DNA of 64,000 nucleotides from NCBI GenBank assembly GCA_024346935.1, contig AP024878.1, forward strand, positions 2,666,001 to 2,730,000, written 5' to 3'. The position numbers and the translations under genes were made by a program. Positions within the stretch are counted from its first letter, which is position 1. Each line of letters opens with the position of its first letter. Below the pieces are notes generated by a model. It saw only the letters and a list, made by a program, of their open reading frames with translations. It did not search any database and was not told the origin of the DNA. Source of the DNA: Vibrio inusitatus (GTDB taxonomy: Bacteria > Pseudomonadota > Gammaproteobacteria > Enterobacterales > Vibrionaceae). Positions 36,753 through 46,090 of the stretch are shown here, piece after piece.

Positions 36753-37253
36753 ATGAAAACAAATTTAATTACCCGAGAAGGCTTTGAGAAGCTACAGAAA
36801 GAGCATGATTACCTCTGGAACGAACGTCGTCCAGAGGTCACCAAAATAGTCACTTGGGCCGCAAGCCTAGGTGACCGCTCTGAGAACGCTGATTATCAAT
36901 ACAACAAACGTTTACTAAGACAAATCGACCGAAGAGTTCGCTACCTAAGAAAGCGGCTACCGGACCTTAAAGTTATCGACTATGCAGCAGCTCAAGACGG
37001 TAAAGTGTTCTTTGGTGCTTGGGTTGAAATAGAAAATGAAGAGGGCGAGATCAAGCACTTTCGTATTGTAGGTCCCGATGAGATTTATGGTGATGAAGTT
37101 AAACACTATATCTCCATTGATTCTCCGATGGCACGTGCACTGCTTAAAAAAGAAGTCGAAGATGAAGTCGTAGTGAGAACACCTGAAGGTAACAAAGAAT
37201 GGTTTGTTAACAAAATCAGTTACCAATCATCGAATCAATATAAAACTGATTGA
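36753..37253 (+). CDS. greB: Transcription elongation factor GreB
   Basis: GreB rescues backtracked RNA polymerase by stimulating transcript cleavage. The N-terminal coiled coil starts ITREGFEKLQKEHDYLWNERRPEV, with the acidic tip residues in LGDRSENADYQYNKRLLRQIDRRVRYL (D and E near residues 42-45). The C-terminal FKBP-like domain ends in the GREAB pattern with DSPMARALLKKEV. The basic patch and length (166; E. coli GreB 158) favour GreB over GreA. The start is ATG 36753, 27 bases after the retropepsin-like gene, so cotranscription is possible. Confidence 0.93.
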   Translation: MKTNLITREGFEKLQKEHDYLWNERRPEVTKIVTWAASLGDRSENADYQYNKRLLRQIDRRVRYLRKRLPDLKVIDYAAAQDGKVFFGAWVEIENEEGEIKHFRIVGPDEIYGDEVKHYISIDSPMARALLKKEVEDEVVVRTPEGNKEWFVNKISYQSSNQYKTD

Positions 37254-37474
37254 AACTCACTAGTTACATCAACTTAAATGATGATTACTGGGTGCGATTA
37301 ACATTATCTAACACTTTAACTGTCTATAATTAATCCAATTTTGTTACATTTCCCCGGGTATTATCAGTCAGGTGTGATAGGGAGCGAATTTGCAAATAGT
37401 GACGGACTACTTGATCGCACTCGCCAACTCCCACTTTTAGAATAAAAAAAATTGGATTAAGTAGGTCTATTATA

Positions 37475-38194
37475 ATGCAAGAAAATTTCAAGATTTTGGT
37501 CGTCGATGACGATGCACGCCTCCGCTCTCTATTAGAGCGCTATCTTTCTGAGCAAGGCTTTCATGTCCGTTCTGTTGCCAATGCTGATCAGATGGATCGC
37601 CTGCTTACGCGTGAAAACTTTAACTTAATGATATTGGACCTTATGCTACCGGGAGAAGATGGGCTATCTATCTGCCGTCGTTTGCGTAGTGCCAACAACA
37701 TGCTACCTATTCTGATGCTTACCGCTAAAGGCGATGAGATTGATAGAATTGTTGGCTTAGAAGTTGGTGCGGATGATTACCTACCAAAACCATTCAATCC
37801 AAGAGAACTATTAGCTCGAGCGAAAGCAGTATTGCGTCGTCAATCTGTTGAAGCACCAGGAGCACCTAGCTCAGAAGAAGCTATCGTCGAGTTTGGTGAC
37901 TTTGCTCTAAACTTAGGTACTCGCGAAATGTATCGTGGCGAAGAGTTAATCCCTCTAACTTCTGGTGAATTTGCTGTTCTTAAGATTCTTGTAACGAATG
38001 CACGTGAACCTATGTCGCGTGACAAGCTAATGAACCTAGCTCGTGGTCGCGAATACTCAGCAATGGAACGCTCAATCGACGTACAAATCTCTCGTCTGCG
38101 CCGTATTCTAGAAGAAGATCCAAGTCACCCACGTTACATTCAAACTGTATGGGGCCTAGGCTATGTCTTTGTTCCAGATGGCCGAAAAGTTTAA
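37475..38194 (+). CDS. ompR: Two-component response regulator OmpR
   Basis: The 239-residue response regulator has a receiver domain with the acidic pocket DDD (residues 11-13), the phosphoacceptor D55 in LMILDLMLPGEDG, and K105 in the YLPKPFNP loop. The winged-helix DNA-binding domain has PLTSGEFAVLKILV and the RSIDVQISRLRRILE recognition helix near residues 196-210. It is nearly identical to E. coli OmpR in length (239) and sequence. It controls porin and osmotic genes with EnvZ, whose gene begins 16 bases later. The 220-base upstream region contains TATAAT at 37325, but no good -35 box at the right distance. Confidence 0.97.
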   Translation: MQENFKILVVDDDARLRSLLERYLSEQGFHVRSVANADQMDRLLTRENFNLMILDLMLPGEDGLSICRRLRSANNMLPILMLTAKGDEIDRIVGLEVGADDYLPKPFNPRELLARAKAVLRRQSVEAPGAPSSEEAIVEFGDFALNLGTREMYRGEELIPLTSGEFAVLKILVTNAREPMSRDKLMNLARGREYSAMERSIDVQISRLRRILEEDPSHPRYIQTVWGLGYVFVPDGRKV

Positions 38195-38210
38195 TCATTA
38201 GGATCTATTA

Positions 38211-39602
38211 ATGCGATCGCGTAGTTCGATAACCCAAACAATCATTGGCTTTATTGCTCTTTTGATTGCCAGTCAGGCCTTCTCTTACTACGCGATTTTT
38301 AACTACGCATTACTTCCCAGTCTCAAACAGTTCAATAGAATTCTCTCCTACGAAATCAATCTCGTGATGGAGGAGTATGCTCGAATTCGTCAAGAATCAG
38401 AGCTAGGTATCCCTGAAAGTGAGCGCACTACTCCGCTTAGGCAAGCTCTGCTACTTAGGCTAGGTGTTAGCGTACATCCACTCGCAGGAACCGTTGAAGA
38501 AGAATATCAAAAAGCCTTTTATCTTGATTTCATGAGCGATGAAATTACTGAAGAAATAGGCTCTCCTGCAGAAGCTCGACTAGCCAGAGATAGTGAAAGC
38601 TATCTACTGTGGATCAAGCTTGATTCCATGCCTAACTGGCTGCTTAGAGTTCCCTTAACAGAGCTCACTCACAATGAATTTAAGCCGTTATTTATCAACA
38701 GCTTACTAATAACCATTTTCTTGATATTGGGTGGGTGGGGCTTTATACGCTGGCAAAACCGGCCACTTAAGAATTTAGAGTCTGCGGCTATCAGTGTCGG
38801 CAATGGGGTGATCCCCGAGCCTCTTCCTGAGAAAGGAACCACTGAAATTCGCGCTGTAACAACTGCCTTTAATAAAATGGCTAGAGGCATAGAAGAGCTA
38901 GAAACCGATCGACGACTAATGCTTGCTGGCGTGAGTCATGATATTCGAACGCCACTCACTCGAATTCGATTAGCTACTGAAATGATGGCAGAAACCGACA
39001 GTTATCTCGCTGATGGGATCATCCAAGACATCGATGAATGTAATGACATCATTGCTCAGTTCATCGATTATCTTAAGCCTGTTGATCGTAACGATTTTAG
39101 CAACATCAGCCTAAATGATATGGTTGAAGAACTTAGACGTGCGCTGAAGATTTACGAGGCAGGTGGACCTCTAGAAAGTGGATTTGATCAAGATATCTTA
39201 AACTATACCTTTAATATTGATTTAAAAGAGGACTTGCCCGATATCTATGCCAGTTATATCCCTATAAGACGCACGCTAAGCAACTTGCTAGTGAATTCAA
39301 AGCGCTACGGTGATAAATGGATTGGTATCAAAACTGGAGTCTCTGATCATAACAAGAAAGTATGGATATCCATTGAAGACAATGGACCAGGTATTGATGA
39401 TGAGCAGATGCAAAAAGTATTTGAGCCCTTCACTCGCGGTGATACTTCTCGAGGCAGTGAGGGAACAGGACTTGGGCTGTCTATCGTTAAGCGCATCGTT
39501 ACTGAACATAACGGCACGATAGAGATGTCGAACCGTGAAGAGGGTGGCTTGAAGGTTAAGCTCACCTTTGATGCTTGCCGCAATACCAATCGTATTAAGT
39601 AA
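38211..39602 (+). CDS. envZ: Osmosensor histidine kinase EnvZ
   Basis: EnvZ is the inner-membrane kinase/phosphatase of OmpR. It has transmembrane helices near residues 9-31 and 160-180 around a periplasmic sensor domain, a HAMP domain starting [14 protein letters not shown], and the dimerisation/phosphoacceptor helix [22 protein letters not shown] with H243, the same number as in E. coli. The ATP-binding domain shows the N box ([12 protein letters not shown]), DNGPGID, and the G2 box GTGLGLSI. The 463-residue length is near that of E. coli (450). A strong terminator follows. Confidence 0.96.
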   Translation: MRSRSSITQTIIGFIALLIASQAFSYYAIFNYALLPSLKQFNRILSYEINLVMEEYARIRQESELGIPESERTTPLRQALLLRLGVSVHPLAGTVEEEYQKAFYLDFMSDEITEEIGSPAEARLARDSESYLLWIKLDSMPNWLLRVPLTELTHNEFKPLFINSLLITIFLILGGWGFIRWQNRPLKNLESAAISVGNGVIPEPLPEKGTTEIRAVTTAFNKMARGIEELETDRRLMLAGVSHDIRTPLTRIRLATEMMAETDSYLADGIIQDIDECNDIIAQFIDYLKPVDRNDFSNISLNDMVEELRRALKIYEAGGPLESGFDQDILNYTFNIDLKEDLPDIYASYIPIRRTLSNLLVNSKRYGDKWIGIKTGVSDHNKKVWISIEDNGPGIDDEQMQKVFEPFTRGDTSRGSEGTGLGLSIVKRIVTEHNGTIEMSNREEGGLKVKLTFDACRNTNRIK

Positions 39603-39664
39603 TTGTTCAGTCTAGTTATTTACTTAATAGAATTGAAGCATAATTAACTTTTCTTACTAAATAC

Positions 39665-39699
39665 AAAAAAGCCGAGTTTCATATTGAAACTCGGCTTTT
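39665..39699. terminator. Bidirectional terminator between envZ and nfuA
   Basis: AAAAGCCGAGTTTC pairs with GAAACTCGGCTTTT around a five-base loop, with T runs at both ends. It serves the convergent ompR-envZ operon and nfuA. Confidence 0.9.
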
Positions 39700-39716
39700 A
39701 GCTTTAAGCGTTTGAT

Positions 39717-40307
39717 TTACTGATAGTACGAGTGAGAGCCCTGCTCATGCTCAGTTGCATCTTTAACCGCAACGAGTTCATCAGAGAATTCTTGAAGAAG
39801 TTGTTTTTCAATACCATCTTTTAGTGTTACATCAACCATTGAACAACCATTACAACCACCGCCAAATTGAACTAGTGCTATACCGTCGTCAGTAATTTTA
39901 ACTAGACTAAGGTGACCACCGTGGCTCGCTAGTTGCGGATTTACTTGAGTTTGAATAACATACTCTACGCGTTCTAGTAGCGGTGCATCATCTGAAACTT
40001 TGCGCATTTTAGCGTTTGGCGCTTTCAGTGTCAGCTGAGAACCCATCTTGTCAGTCACGTAGTCAATTTCAGCATCTTCCAAAAATGGTAGGCTCAACTC
40101 GTCCACATACGCAGAAAAAGCCTCATATGGAAATTCAGTATCTGTTGCTTCTACCGCTTCTGGTGGGCAGTAAGACACGCCACACTCTGCACTCTGTGTA
40201 CCAGGGTTGACCACAAATACTCGAATGTGAGTTCCGTCTGCTTGCTGTGCTAGCAGGTTAGCAAAGTGCGATTGCGCAGTTTCCGTAATAGTAATTGTAT
40301 TAGACAC
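39717..40307 (-). CDS. nfuA: Fe-S cluster carrier protein NfuA
   Basis: NfuA binds a [4Fe-4S] cluster at a dimer interface and delivers it to target enzymes under stress. The 196-residue protein has an N-terminal degenerate A-type (IscA-like) domain starting [15 protein letters not shown] and a C-terminal Nfu domain with the ligand motif [20 protein letters not shown] (two cysteines near residues 150-153). The start is GTG 40307 with CAGGT upstream. In E. coli nfuA lies with gntX/comF and bioH, and the same neighbours occur here. Confidence 0.95.
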   Translation of the reverse strand: MSNTITITETAQSHFANLLAQQADGTHIRVFVVNPGTQSAECGVSYCPPEAVEATDTEFPYEAFSAYVDELSLPFLEDAEIDYVTDKMGSQLTLKAPNAKMRKVSDDAPLLERVEYVIQTQVNPQLASHGGHLSLVKITDDGIALVQFGGGCNGCSMVDVTLKDGIEKQLLQEFSDELVAVKDATEHEQGSHSYYQ

Positions 40308-40462
40308 GATAAATACCTGAGTAATTCTGTAGGTTATTATTGGTATTCTACTCTGTTAGATTTTTTTTTCAAACATGTAGTAGCAATGAACCATTAACAC
40401 TAATAATTAGATAATCACAATTGTGACATGACAATCAAAATGCGCTCGGGAATATTTAATTA

Positions 40463-41203
40463 TCATAAAATGGGCTTTGATGCCCTGCAGATACAGTAGA
40501 CATCAATTCGCTTCACTCCCTGATTTTTTAATAATAAACATACCTCTGCCACCGTGCTTCCTGTGGTGACCACATCATCCACCAGCGCAATGTGAGAGTG
40601 ATTTTGTATGCTAGCCAGATAATCAGGTGACAAGGAAAAAGCATGCTTAAGGTTAACTAAGCGTTGTCTACGATTAAGGCCCATCTGTGTTTTCGTTACT
40701 TTAACTCGTCTAATTGCTTTCGATAATACTTGCGATTCAACACCAGTCCTCTCTTTCAAGCTTTGTGAAAGATAGTTGGCTAGATAATCACTTTGATTAA
40801 AGCCGCGCGCGCACTGCCTTCTCCAATGCAGCGGAATAGGCAGTAATAAGGGAGCCGGAGACTCTAAGCGTTCAGCAAGAAGTGATGCTAATTCCCTAGC
40901 GTGCCAAACCTGCCTGCGATACTTGAGTCCCTGTACATACCAAGATAGAGGTTCGTTATATTCTCCAATACAGTAAAGTCCATCCCAAAGCGGTGGATTG
41001 CTAACACATCCACCACAACGCTCGACTGGCATTTCCATCATAGTGCCGCAAGTTGCACAGCGACAAACTGGCTTTAATAGATCTATACACTCGGGACACC
41101 AAATAGGATTCATTTCACCTTGTAACGGCTTTTCGCAACAGTAACAGTTGGAGCCAAACATCTTATAGCTAACATGTCGTATCCAATTCAAGAAACGATG
41201 CAA
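40463..41203 (-). CDS. comF: ComF family phosphoribosyltransferase-like protein
   Basis: The 246-residue protein has an N-terminal zinc-finger-like region (CYCCEKPL, WCPEC, CRCATCG, RCGGC) and a C-terminal type I phosphoribosyltransferase fold with RGFNQSDYLA and the PRPP loop ALVDDVVTTGSTVAE near residues 212-226. ComF (GntX in E. coli) is needed for DNA uptake in competent bacteria, including Vibrio, probably at the step of single-strand DNA entry. The start is uncertain: TTG 41203 has no clear ribosome site, and later starts are possible. It is divergent from bioH and 155 bases upstream of nfuA. Confidence 0.88.
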   Translation of the reverse strand: MHRFLNWIRHVSYKMFGSNCYCCEKPLQGEMNPIWCPECIDLLKPVCRCATCGTMMEMPVERCGGCVSNPPLWDGLYCIGEYNEPLSWYVQGLKYRRQVWHARELASLLAERLESPAPLLLPIPLHWRRQCARGFNQSDYLANYLSQSLKERTGVESQVLSKAIRRVKVTKTQMGLNRRQRLVNLKHAFSLSPDYLASIQNHSHIALVDDVVTTGSTVAEVCLLLKNQGVKRIDVYCICRASKPIL

Positions 41204-41323
41204 GCATTGAGTTAGTTGTCGATTTCCAATAATCTGCTCTAATCGTGAAGTTAATAACTCTTATTTCTAGTCCATCGTTCAATACTCAAGGACTTAAAAG
41301 AGTATGAAATACAGGTGAAATGG

Positions 41324-42088
41324 ATGAACGCAGATAGCAAACTGCATTGGGATGTTTATGGAGAGGGTGACAACCTCATTCTGATCCACGGTTGGGGAAT
41401 GAATGGAGCGGTTTGGCATCAAGTGATTGAAGAGCTTGCCCAGCACTTTTGTGTTCATGTGGTTGATTTACCAGGGTATGGCCATAGTCATCAAATACAT
41501 AGCCAGTCTATTGCTGATATTGCCGACAGGGTATTGCAGGATGCGCCAAAGGAAGCGATATGGCTTGGATGGTCGCTTGGTGGCCTCATAGCAACACACG
41601 TTGCACTGCACCAACCAGAGCGTGTCACAAAGTTGGTGACGCTAGCGAGCTCGCCGCGCTTCTCTGCTGAAGGTCGTACATGGAGAGGCATAGCGCCTAG
41701 TGTACTCAATGACTTTACCTCTCAGCTCACCGATGACTTTCAAGGTACTATCGAGCGCTTTATGGCATTGCAAGCAATGGGCAGTCCATCAGCAAGACAA
41801 GATGTAAAGCAATTGAAAAGTGCTGTTCTTTCACGCCCTATGCCCAACCCAAATGCGCTTCATCTTGGTCTTGAGTTGCTAGCAACCATTGATTACCGCG
41901 AACATCTCAATGCCCTAACGATGCCTATCCATCGCCTCTATGGGCGCCTTGACGGGTTAGTACCAGTAAAAGTGGCATCAGTGTTAGATAAGCAGTTACA
42001 GGCAAGTTCGCACATATTTAAGGCCTCTTCTCATGCTCCGTTTATGAGCGAGAAAAAGGCCTTTTGTGATGTCATAAAGCAGCTTTAG
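41324..42088 (+). CDS. bioH: Pimeloyl-ACP methyl ester carboxylesterase BioH
   Basis: BioH hydrolyses pimeloyl-ACP methyl ester to end the fatty acid-like phase of biotin synthesis. It is an alpha/beta hydrolase with the oxyanion segment LIHGWGMNGAVW, the nucleophile S84 in GWSLGG, a catalytic Asp in RLYGRLDGLVPV and a His in SSHAPFMS near the C-terminus. I choose ATG 41324 (254 residues), six bases after AGGTG, over GTG 41315, which overlaps that site. It is divergent from comF, as in E. coli, and ends one base from the convergent cysQ stop. The rest of the biotin operon is not here. Confidence 0.92.
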   Translation: MNADSKLHWDVYGEGDNLILIHGWGMNGAVWHQVIEELAQHFCVHVVDLPGYGHSHQIHSQSIADIADRVLQDAPKEAIWLGWSLGGLIATHVALHQPERVTKLVTLASSPRFSAEGRTWRGIAPSVLNDFTSQLTDDFQGTIERFMALQAMGSPSARQDVKQLKSAVLSRPMPNPNALHLGLELLATIDYREHLNALTMPIHRLYGRLDGLVPVKVASVLDKQLQASSHIFKASSHAPFMSEKKAFCDVIKQL

Positions 42089-42089
42089 A

Positions 42090-42908
42090 TTAATCCTGAG
42101 TCAGGATCTTATTCCAAGGAAGGTCGCGATCACCGATGACAATAAAGTTAGGGTTTTCTAAGGTTTCACGCAGATTGTACGAAAGTGGCTCGAGTCCTGT
42201 ATCTAAGATGGTGCCACCCGCTTCTTCAACGATACATTGTGTAGCCGCTGTATCCCACTCACCTGTAGGCCCGAGGCGCAAATAACAATCAGCACTTCCC
42301 TCCGCGACCAGACAGGCCTTTAAGGCCGCTGAACCTAATGGAATCAACTCGTAATTCCATTCATTACTCATACATTCAGTAATGCGATTAATATCCTGAC
42401 GGCGACTTATCGCAATGGTTACATTTTGCTTAATAAGTTCATGGGTATGAGTATTAATACGAATGCTCTCATCCATGTCGGGTATCTTCCACGCCCCTTT
42501 CCCATGATAGGCATAATATACCACCCCAGACACTGGTGCATATACCACACCCATGACAGGTTTATTGTGCTCAACAAGCGCAATGATGGTGGCAAAATCA
42601 CCGCTACGAGCGATAAACTCCTGCGTACCATCAAGAGGGTCTACCAACCAGTATCGTTCCCACTGTTCGCGCTCAGCAAGACTGATATCTGCGTCCTCTT
42701 CAGATAAGACAGGAATATCAGGGGTTAGCTCAGACAAGCGCTCCATGATCAATTTATGTGCCGCTAAGTCAGCACTAGTGACTGGAGTATCATCTGATTT
42801 GGTAAATTCTTCGTAGTTTCGCTTTTGATATATATCAAGAATAAGCTGGCCAGCAGAGCGCGCAATTTCTATAACATTAGGCAGTAAGTGGGAAAGATCT
42901 TGTCTCAT
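42090..42908 (-). CDS. cysQ: 3'(2'),5'-bisphosphate nucleotidase CysQ
   Basis: CysQ removes the 3' phosphate from 3'-phosphoadenosine 5'-phosphate (and PAPS), preventing accumulation of this by-product of sulfate assimilation. It is an inositol monophosphatase-fold enzyme with SEEDADIS, the WLVDPLDGTQEFIARSGDF metal-binding motif near residues 86-105 and EWDTAATQCIVEEAGG near residues 206-221. Its ATG shares one base with the nudE stop (TAATG), so nudE and cysQ are translationally coupled. In E. coli nudE is next to mrcA in another arrangement. Confidence 0.93.
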   Translation of the reverse strand: MRQDLSHLLPNVIEIARSAGQLILDIYQKRNYEEFTKSDDTPVTSADLAAHKLIMERLSELTPDIPVLSEEDADISLAEREQWERYWLVDPLDGTQEFIARSGDFATIIALVEHNKPVMGVVYAPVSGVVYYAYHGKGAWKIPDMDESIRINTHTHELIKQNVTIAISRRQDINRITECMSNEWNYELIPLGSAALKACLVAEGSADCYLRLGPTGEWDTAATQCIVEEAGGTILDTGLEPLSYNLRETLENPNFIVIGDRDLPWNKILTQD

Positions 42909-43471
42909 TAATTTTCACCCTTTTGCTGAGAGAAGTAGCGCTGTGCCAACATTAAGGCACTGATACTGCGAGCCTCACAAAAATCCATATGTGCTAACAA
43001 TTCGTCTGCTTGAGCAAGAGGCCAACGAACCAAAGTAAGAGGTTCAGGTTCATCACCCACCAAGGTTTCAGGATAAAGGTTTTTAGCAACAAACAAGGTC
43101 ATCTTGCTAGAAAAGTATGAAGGGGCAAGGACAACTTGCTTTAGTGGAACAAAAAGATTGGCGCCAAAGCCAATCTCTTCTTTTAACTCACGATTGGCAG
43201 CCTCAACAGGGCTTTCACCCGGATCAATAAGGCCTTTGGGGAACCCAAGCTCATAGCTTTCAGTGCCCGCTGCATACTCTCTCACCAGCAGAAGATCCCC
43301 CTCTGCAGTGAGCGGAACCACCATAACAGCATCGCGACCACTAGGGCGCATTCGCTCATAGGTTCGACGTTCTCCATTAGAAAACTCTAAATCCAAAGCC
43401 TCGATACTAAACAAGCGCGAACGCGCAACCTCGGTTTTGTTTAAAATCTTTGGCTTTTTCTCGCCTGCCAT
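42908..43471 (-). CDS. nudE: ADP compounds hydrolase NudE (Nudix)
   Basis: The protein has the Nudix box GFPKGLIDPGESPVEAANRELKEEIGF (GX5EX7REUXEEXGU pattern) and the NudE-like N-terminus KPKILNKTEVARSRLFSIEALDLEFSNGERR, close to E. coli NudE. It hydrolyses ADP-ribose, Ap3A and NADH to AMP products. I choose ATG 43471 (MAGEKKP, 187 residues), which has AGAGG upstream; a TTG six codons earlier overlaps that ribosome site. It is the first gene of a nudE-cysQ pair. Confidence 0.93.
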   Translation of the reverse strand: MAGEKKPKILNKTEVARSRLFSIEALDLEFSNGERRTYERMRPSGRDAVMVVPLTAEGDLLLVREYAAGTESYELGFPKGLIDPGESPVEAANRELKEEIGFGANLFVPLKQVVLAPSYFSSKMTLFVAKNLYPETLVGDEPEPLTLVRWPLAQADELLAHMDFCEARSISALMLAQRYFSQQKGEN

Positions 43472-43572
43472 CCTAGTTAGCCTCTTCAATCATTCATTTG
43501 TATAAGCCTCAACCACTATATGGAAAAAAGCCTTCAATGAAAACTGCTAAACATTCCTTTACGCTAAACTGG

Positions 43573-44346
43573 TTAAAGCTTTCCAGAATAGACAAAAGGA
43601 TATTGCCCTTGTCCATTCGGCTCACCTAGCCATTTTAATTGCTCACCCAGTCTTTGCGGGAATTCCGCACCCGGCTTGAACCATGCATCCAGGTCGTAAG
43701 CCATATTAGGCTGCAAAGAAGCAGTAAATGCACCGGAAACCTGAGACGTGTCTTGATTTCCCTTCGCCGCAATCTGGCTGTCGGTACAACTAATATCAGA
43801 AATAATAGTTCCTAGATCCAGATTACCCAATGGTGATGAGACTACGCTCTGATTCCATACTAGATTCGCTTGACCGGTTTCACACCAAGGTGAAGCATAT
43901 TTATAATCTTTGACGATGAGTTCAAATTGGCCATTCGCGGTAACAGGAGCTGGAATATTTACGTACTTTAGCGCTTGCTCTGCGGGTATGGAGGCCATCA
44001 AGTTATTGGCGTAAGGGCCACTAAAGCCATAACCTACCGTTCCTCGGCCAGTTAAACCCAACTCACTATTGCGACCAAAGCGAACATTAAGCTCAGCTTT
44101 TCCTTGAATCAATTTCCAAGCTTGTAGATCCCAGTTTACTTCACCGAAACCATATTGCTGCCAAGAGACACTCTTTGCTCTTCCTTGCCACAACGTACCG
44201 CTGACTCCTGAGATACTCAAACCATTAATACGAGGCAATTGCTCTATTGCAAATTTGGCAGGTAAGTGAACGATAACGCTACACAAGAATACGACCAACA
44301 GTAGAAAGCCGTAAGCTAAAATTTTCTTTAGACTGACACCAATCAT
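43573..44346 (-). CDS. gspN: Type II secretion system protein N
   Basis: The 257-residue protein has an N-terminal transmembrane segment (KILAYGFLLLVVFLCSVIVHL) and a periplasmic domain with GVSGTLWQGRAKSVSWQQ and VNWDLQAWKLIQGKAEL, as in GspN/EpsN. GspN is the least conserved subunit, possibly an accessory of the inner membrane platform. It is the last gene of the gsp operon; its start overlaps the gspM stop by one base. In Vibrio the same operon is called eps and the secreted cargo includes proteases, chitinases and other exoenzymes. Confidence 0.88.
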   Translation of the reverse strand: MIGVSLKKILAYGFLLLVVFLCSVIVHLPAKFAIEQLPRINGLSISGVSGTLWQGRAKSVSWQQYGFGEVNWDLQAWKLIQGKAELNVRFGRNSELGLTGRGTVGYGFSGPYANNLMASIPAEQALKYVNIPAPVTANGQFELIVKDYKYASPWCETGQANLVWNQSVVSSPLGNLDLGTIISDISCTDSQIAAKGNQDTSQVSGAFTASLQPNMAYDLDAWFKPGAEFPQRLGEQLKWLGEPNGQGQYPFVYSGKL

Positions 44347-44846
44347 TAGCTACCCGCTCTCTTAAACTGCAATCTCTTCACCTCGACAATCCCGTTTTTT
44401 TCGGTTTCGTTGATATCAAAAAAGGCAACGTCTACCCCTTTTTCTTGGCGTAAATACAGTAACCAATTCATCAAGCGATTAAACGCCACTGGCTGAACCC
44501 AAACTTGAACCATATCGTCTCGAGGTTGAAGGCGTATCAGCTCGATATTAAATCGTCCTGTTGAGGTCGATAATAATTGGTTTAACGGCTCATTGGAGAT
44601 AGAGGGAGCGCCACTGGTTTTTCGCAACTCAGTAATTGCATTAGCTTCTTTTTGTACCCAGCCCAGCAGTTGAGTTTCACTGACTAAACGGGCTTGTGCC
44701 AATTCATTCTTCTGTTTGAGTGGTGCAAAGCCTCCCCAATACAGCAAAGCAGCAACACCAAAACCAATAGCAATAATCAACATACGCTGCTCACGAAGGC
44801 TGATACTGCTCCAATACCCTAGGATAGCTTGTTGTAACCCGCGCAT
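44346..44846 (-). CDS. gspM: Type II secretion system protein M
   Basis: The 166-residue bitopic protein has a short cytoplasmic N-terminus, one transmembrane helix (MLIIAIGFGVAALLYWGGF, about residues 22-40) and a periplasmic ferredoxin-like domain ending near LQFKRAGS. It interacts with GspL in the inner membrane platform that anchors the ATPase GspE. Its ends overlap gspL upstream and gspN downstream by one base each. Length fits EpsM (about 165). Confidence 0.92.
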   Translation of the reverse strand: MRGLQQAILGYWSSISLREQRMLIIAIGFGVAALLYWGGFAPLKQKNELAQARLVSETQLLGWVQKEANAITELRKTSGAPSISNEPLNQLLSTSTGRFNIELIRLQPRDDMVQVWVQPVAFNRLMNWLLYLRQEKGVDVAFFDINETEKNGIVEVKRLQFKRAGS

Positions 44847-46090
44847 TACTCCACCTTCAATACATAACTGCTGCTGACCAAGTCACCGTTCCGGTTAATT
44901 TGCCCTTGGTCTACCAAAAACTTCTCAGAAAAGGCAACTCTTAGCTGCTCAAAGGTCTGGAAGTCACTCGCTTGAGCTTGAATACGCAACTCTTCGCGGT
45001 CACCGTCAAACTTAATGCTCTGTATTTTAACTTTACTTTTATCTTTGAGAGCCGTTTGTACTTCAAGTAACCAACTAATCAAAGGTGCATCTACCGTGCC
45101 ACCACTCAATCGGGTTTTTTCATCACTCATTTGACGCTTGAGATAACTCACTGTTGGGATACGACGTTTATCAGGAAAAACCTCTCTAAATATTCGTTCA
45201 CTCTCTGTCCTATATGCCGTTGCCTGAGCCTCTATTTGGCTGACTTGGGTATAGGTATTAATACCGAAAATGACCAATAGCACTAATGCGGCAATAGCTG
45301 GAGCCTGCCAGAGTTTAATGTTTTTAAGCCAAGAGGATTGTCGCTTAAACTCACCCGATAATAAGTTAATCGTCGAAAGCTGTGCGTTCTTAGCCAGTAG
45401 AGCCATAGGTAGCTCTGCTGGTAAAGCCTCGATTTTTGGGCTTTCAATACTAGCTAATGATTCAGGGATTGAACCAAAGCATTGTATATGGACAGATTCT
45501 TCAGGAAGTGATGCTTCCTCTTCATCGCTTTCAATCGTGAATGGTGGACGAGTCAATGCATAGGATACTAATGCCTCTGGCAGCACTATACCTTGATAAT
45601 CATTCTGGCGAATCAAGCAGTAACCTTGCCAAGGAAGCATAGTGATATTGCTACCATCCAAAGGCATAGATAATACATCAGGCAAAACACGATGAAGCTC
45701 AATACCCGCTTCAGAGAAGCGTTCAATGCAGTGATGAAGATAGTCTCTATCTACCGCAGCTACCCATGCCTTATCACCCACCTGTTTGAGTATCGAGAAA
45801 TGCAACTCATCAATGTCTTGAGCCAGTTCTTCTTCCAACAAAAATGGCAACATCGTTGAGAACTGGCGAGAGGCACCCGCAGGTACTCCAACCTCTCGTA
45901 AAGCCACATCTTGGCCATCCAATAACAAAGCAACGCTTCGCTCAGCAGCATAGGAAGTTAACTCTTCTAATTCCTCTAAGCCACTGAGTTCTCCACTAGC
46001 AATGATCTCGTTTTCTGTCGACGACCAAACTAACCATGGGATTGTTTTTAAATTCTGCCTACTGAGCCGAACTGTCAGGATTTCGCTCAC
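44846..46090 (-). CDS. gspL: Type II secretion system protein L
   Basis: GspL links the ATPase GspE to the membrane. The N-terminal half (SEILTVRLS to about residue 240) is the actin-like cytoplasmic domain that binds GspE; one transmembrane helix follows (KLWQAPAIAALVLLVIFGINTY, near residues 265-285), then a ferredoxin-like periplasmic domain. I choose GTG 46090, five bases after GGAGG, over a TTG at 46102 that overlaps this ribosome site. The resulting 414 residues match EpsL. The gene overlaps the end of gspK by 32 bases. Confidence 0.93.
   Translation of the reverse strand: MSEILTVRLSRQNLKTIPWLVWSSTENEIIASGELSGLEELEELTSYAAERSVALLLDGQDVALREVGVPAGASRQFSTMLPFLLEEELAQDIDELHFSILKQVGDKAWVAAVDRDYLHHCIERFSEAGIELHRVLPDVLSMPLDGSNITMLPWQGYCLIRQNDYQGIVLPEALVSYALTRPPFTIESDEEEASLPEESVHIQCFGSIPESLASIESPKIEALPAELPMALLAKNAQLSTINLLSGEFKRQSSWLKNIKLWQAPAIAALVLLVIFGINTYTQVSQIEAQATAYRTESERIFREVFPDKRRIPTVSYLKRQMSDEKTRLSGGTVDAPLISWLLEVQTALKDKSKVKIQSIKFDGDREELRIQAQASDFQTFEQLRVAFSEKFLVDQGQINRNGDLVSSSYVLKVE

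Noticed and set aside
37298..37330. TTAACA and TATAAT upstream of ompR as a promoter
   Set aside because: The spacing is 21 bases, too long for sigma-70, and no better -35 box lies at 16-18 bases.
42085..42112. Small dyad ATCCTGAGTCAGGAT at the convergent bioH/cysQ ends
   Set aside because: The stem is short, with a tight centre and no T run, so I do not call it a terminator.
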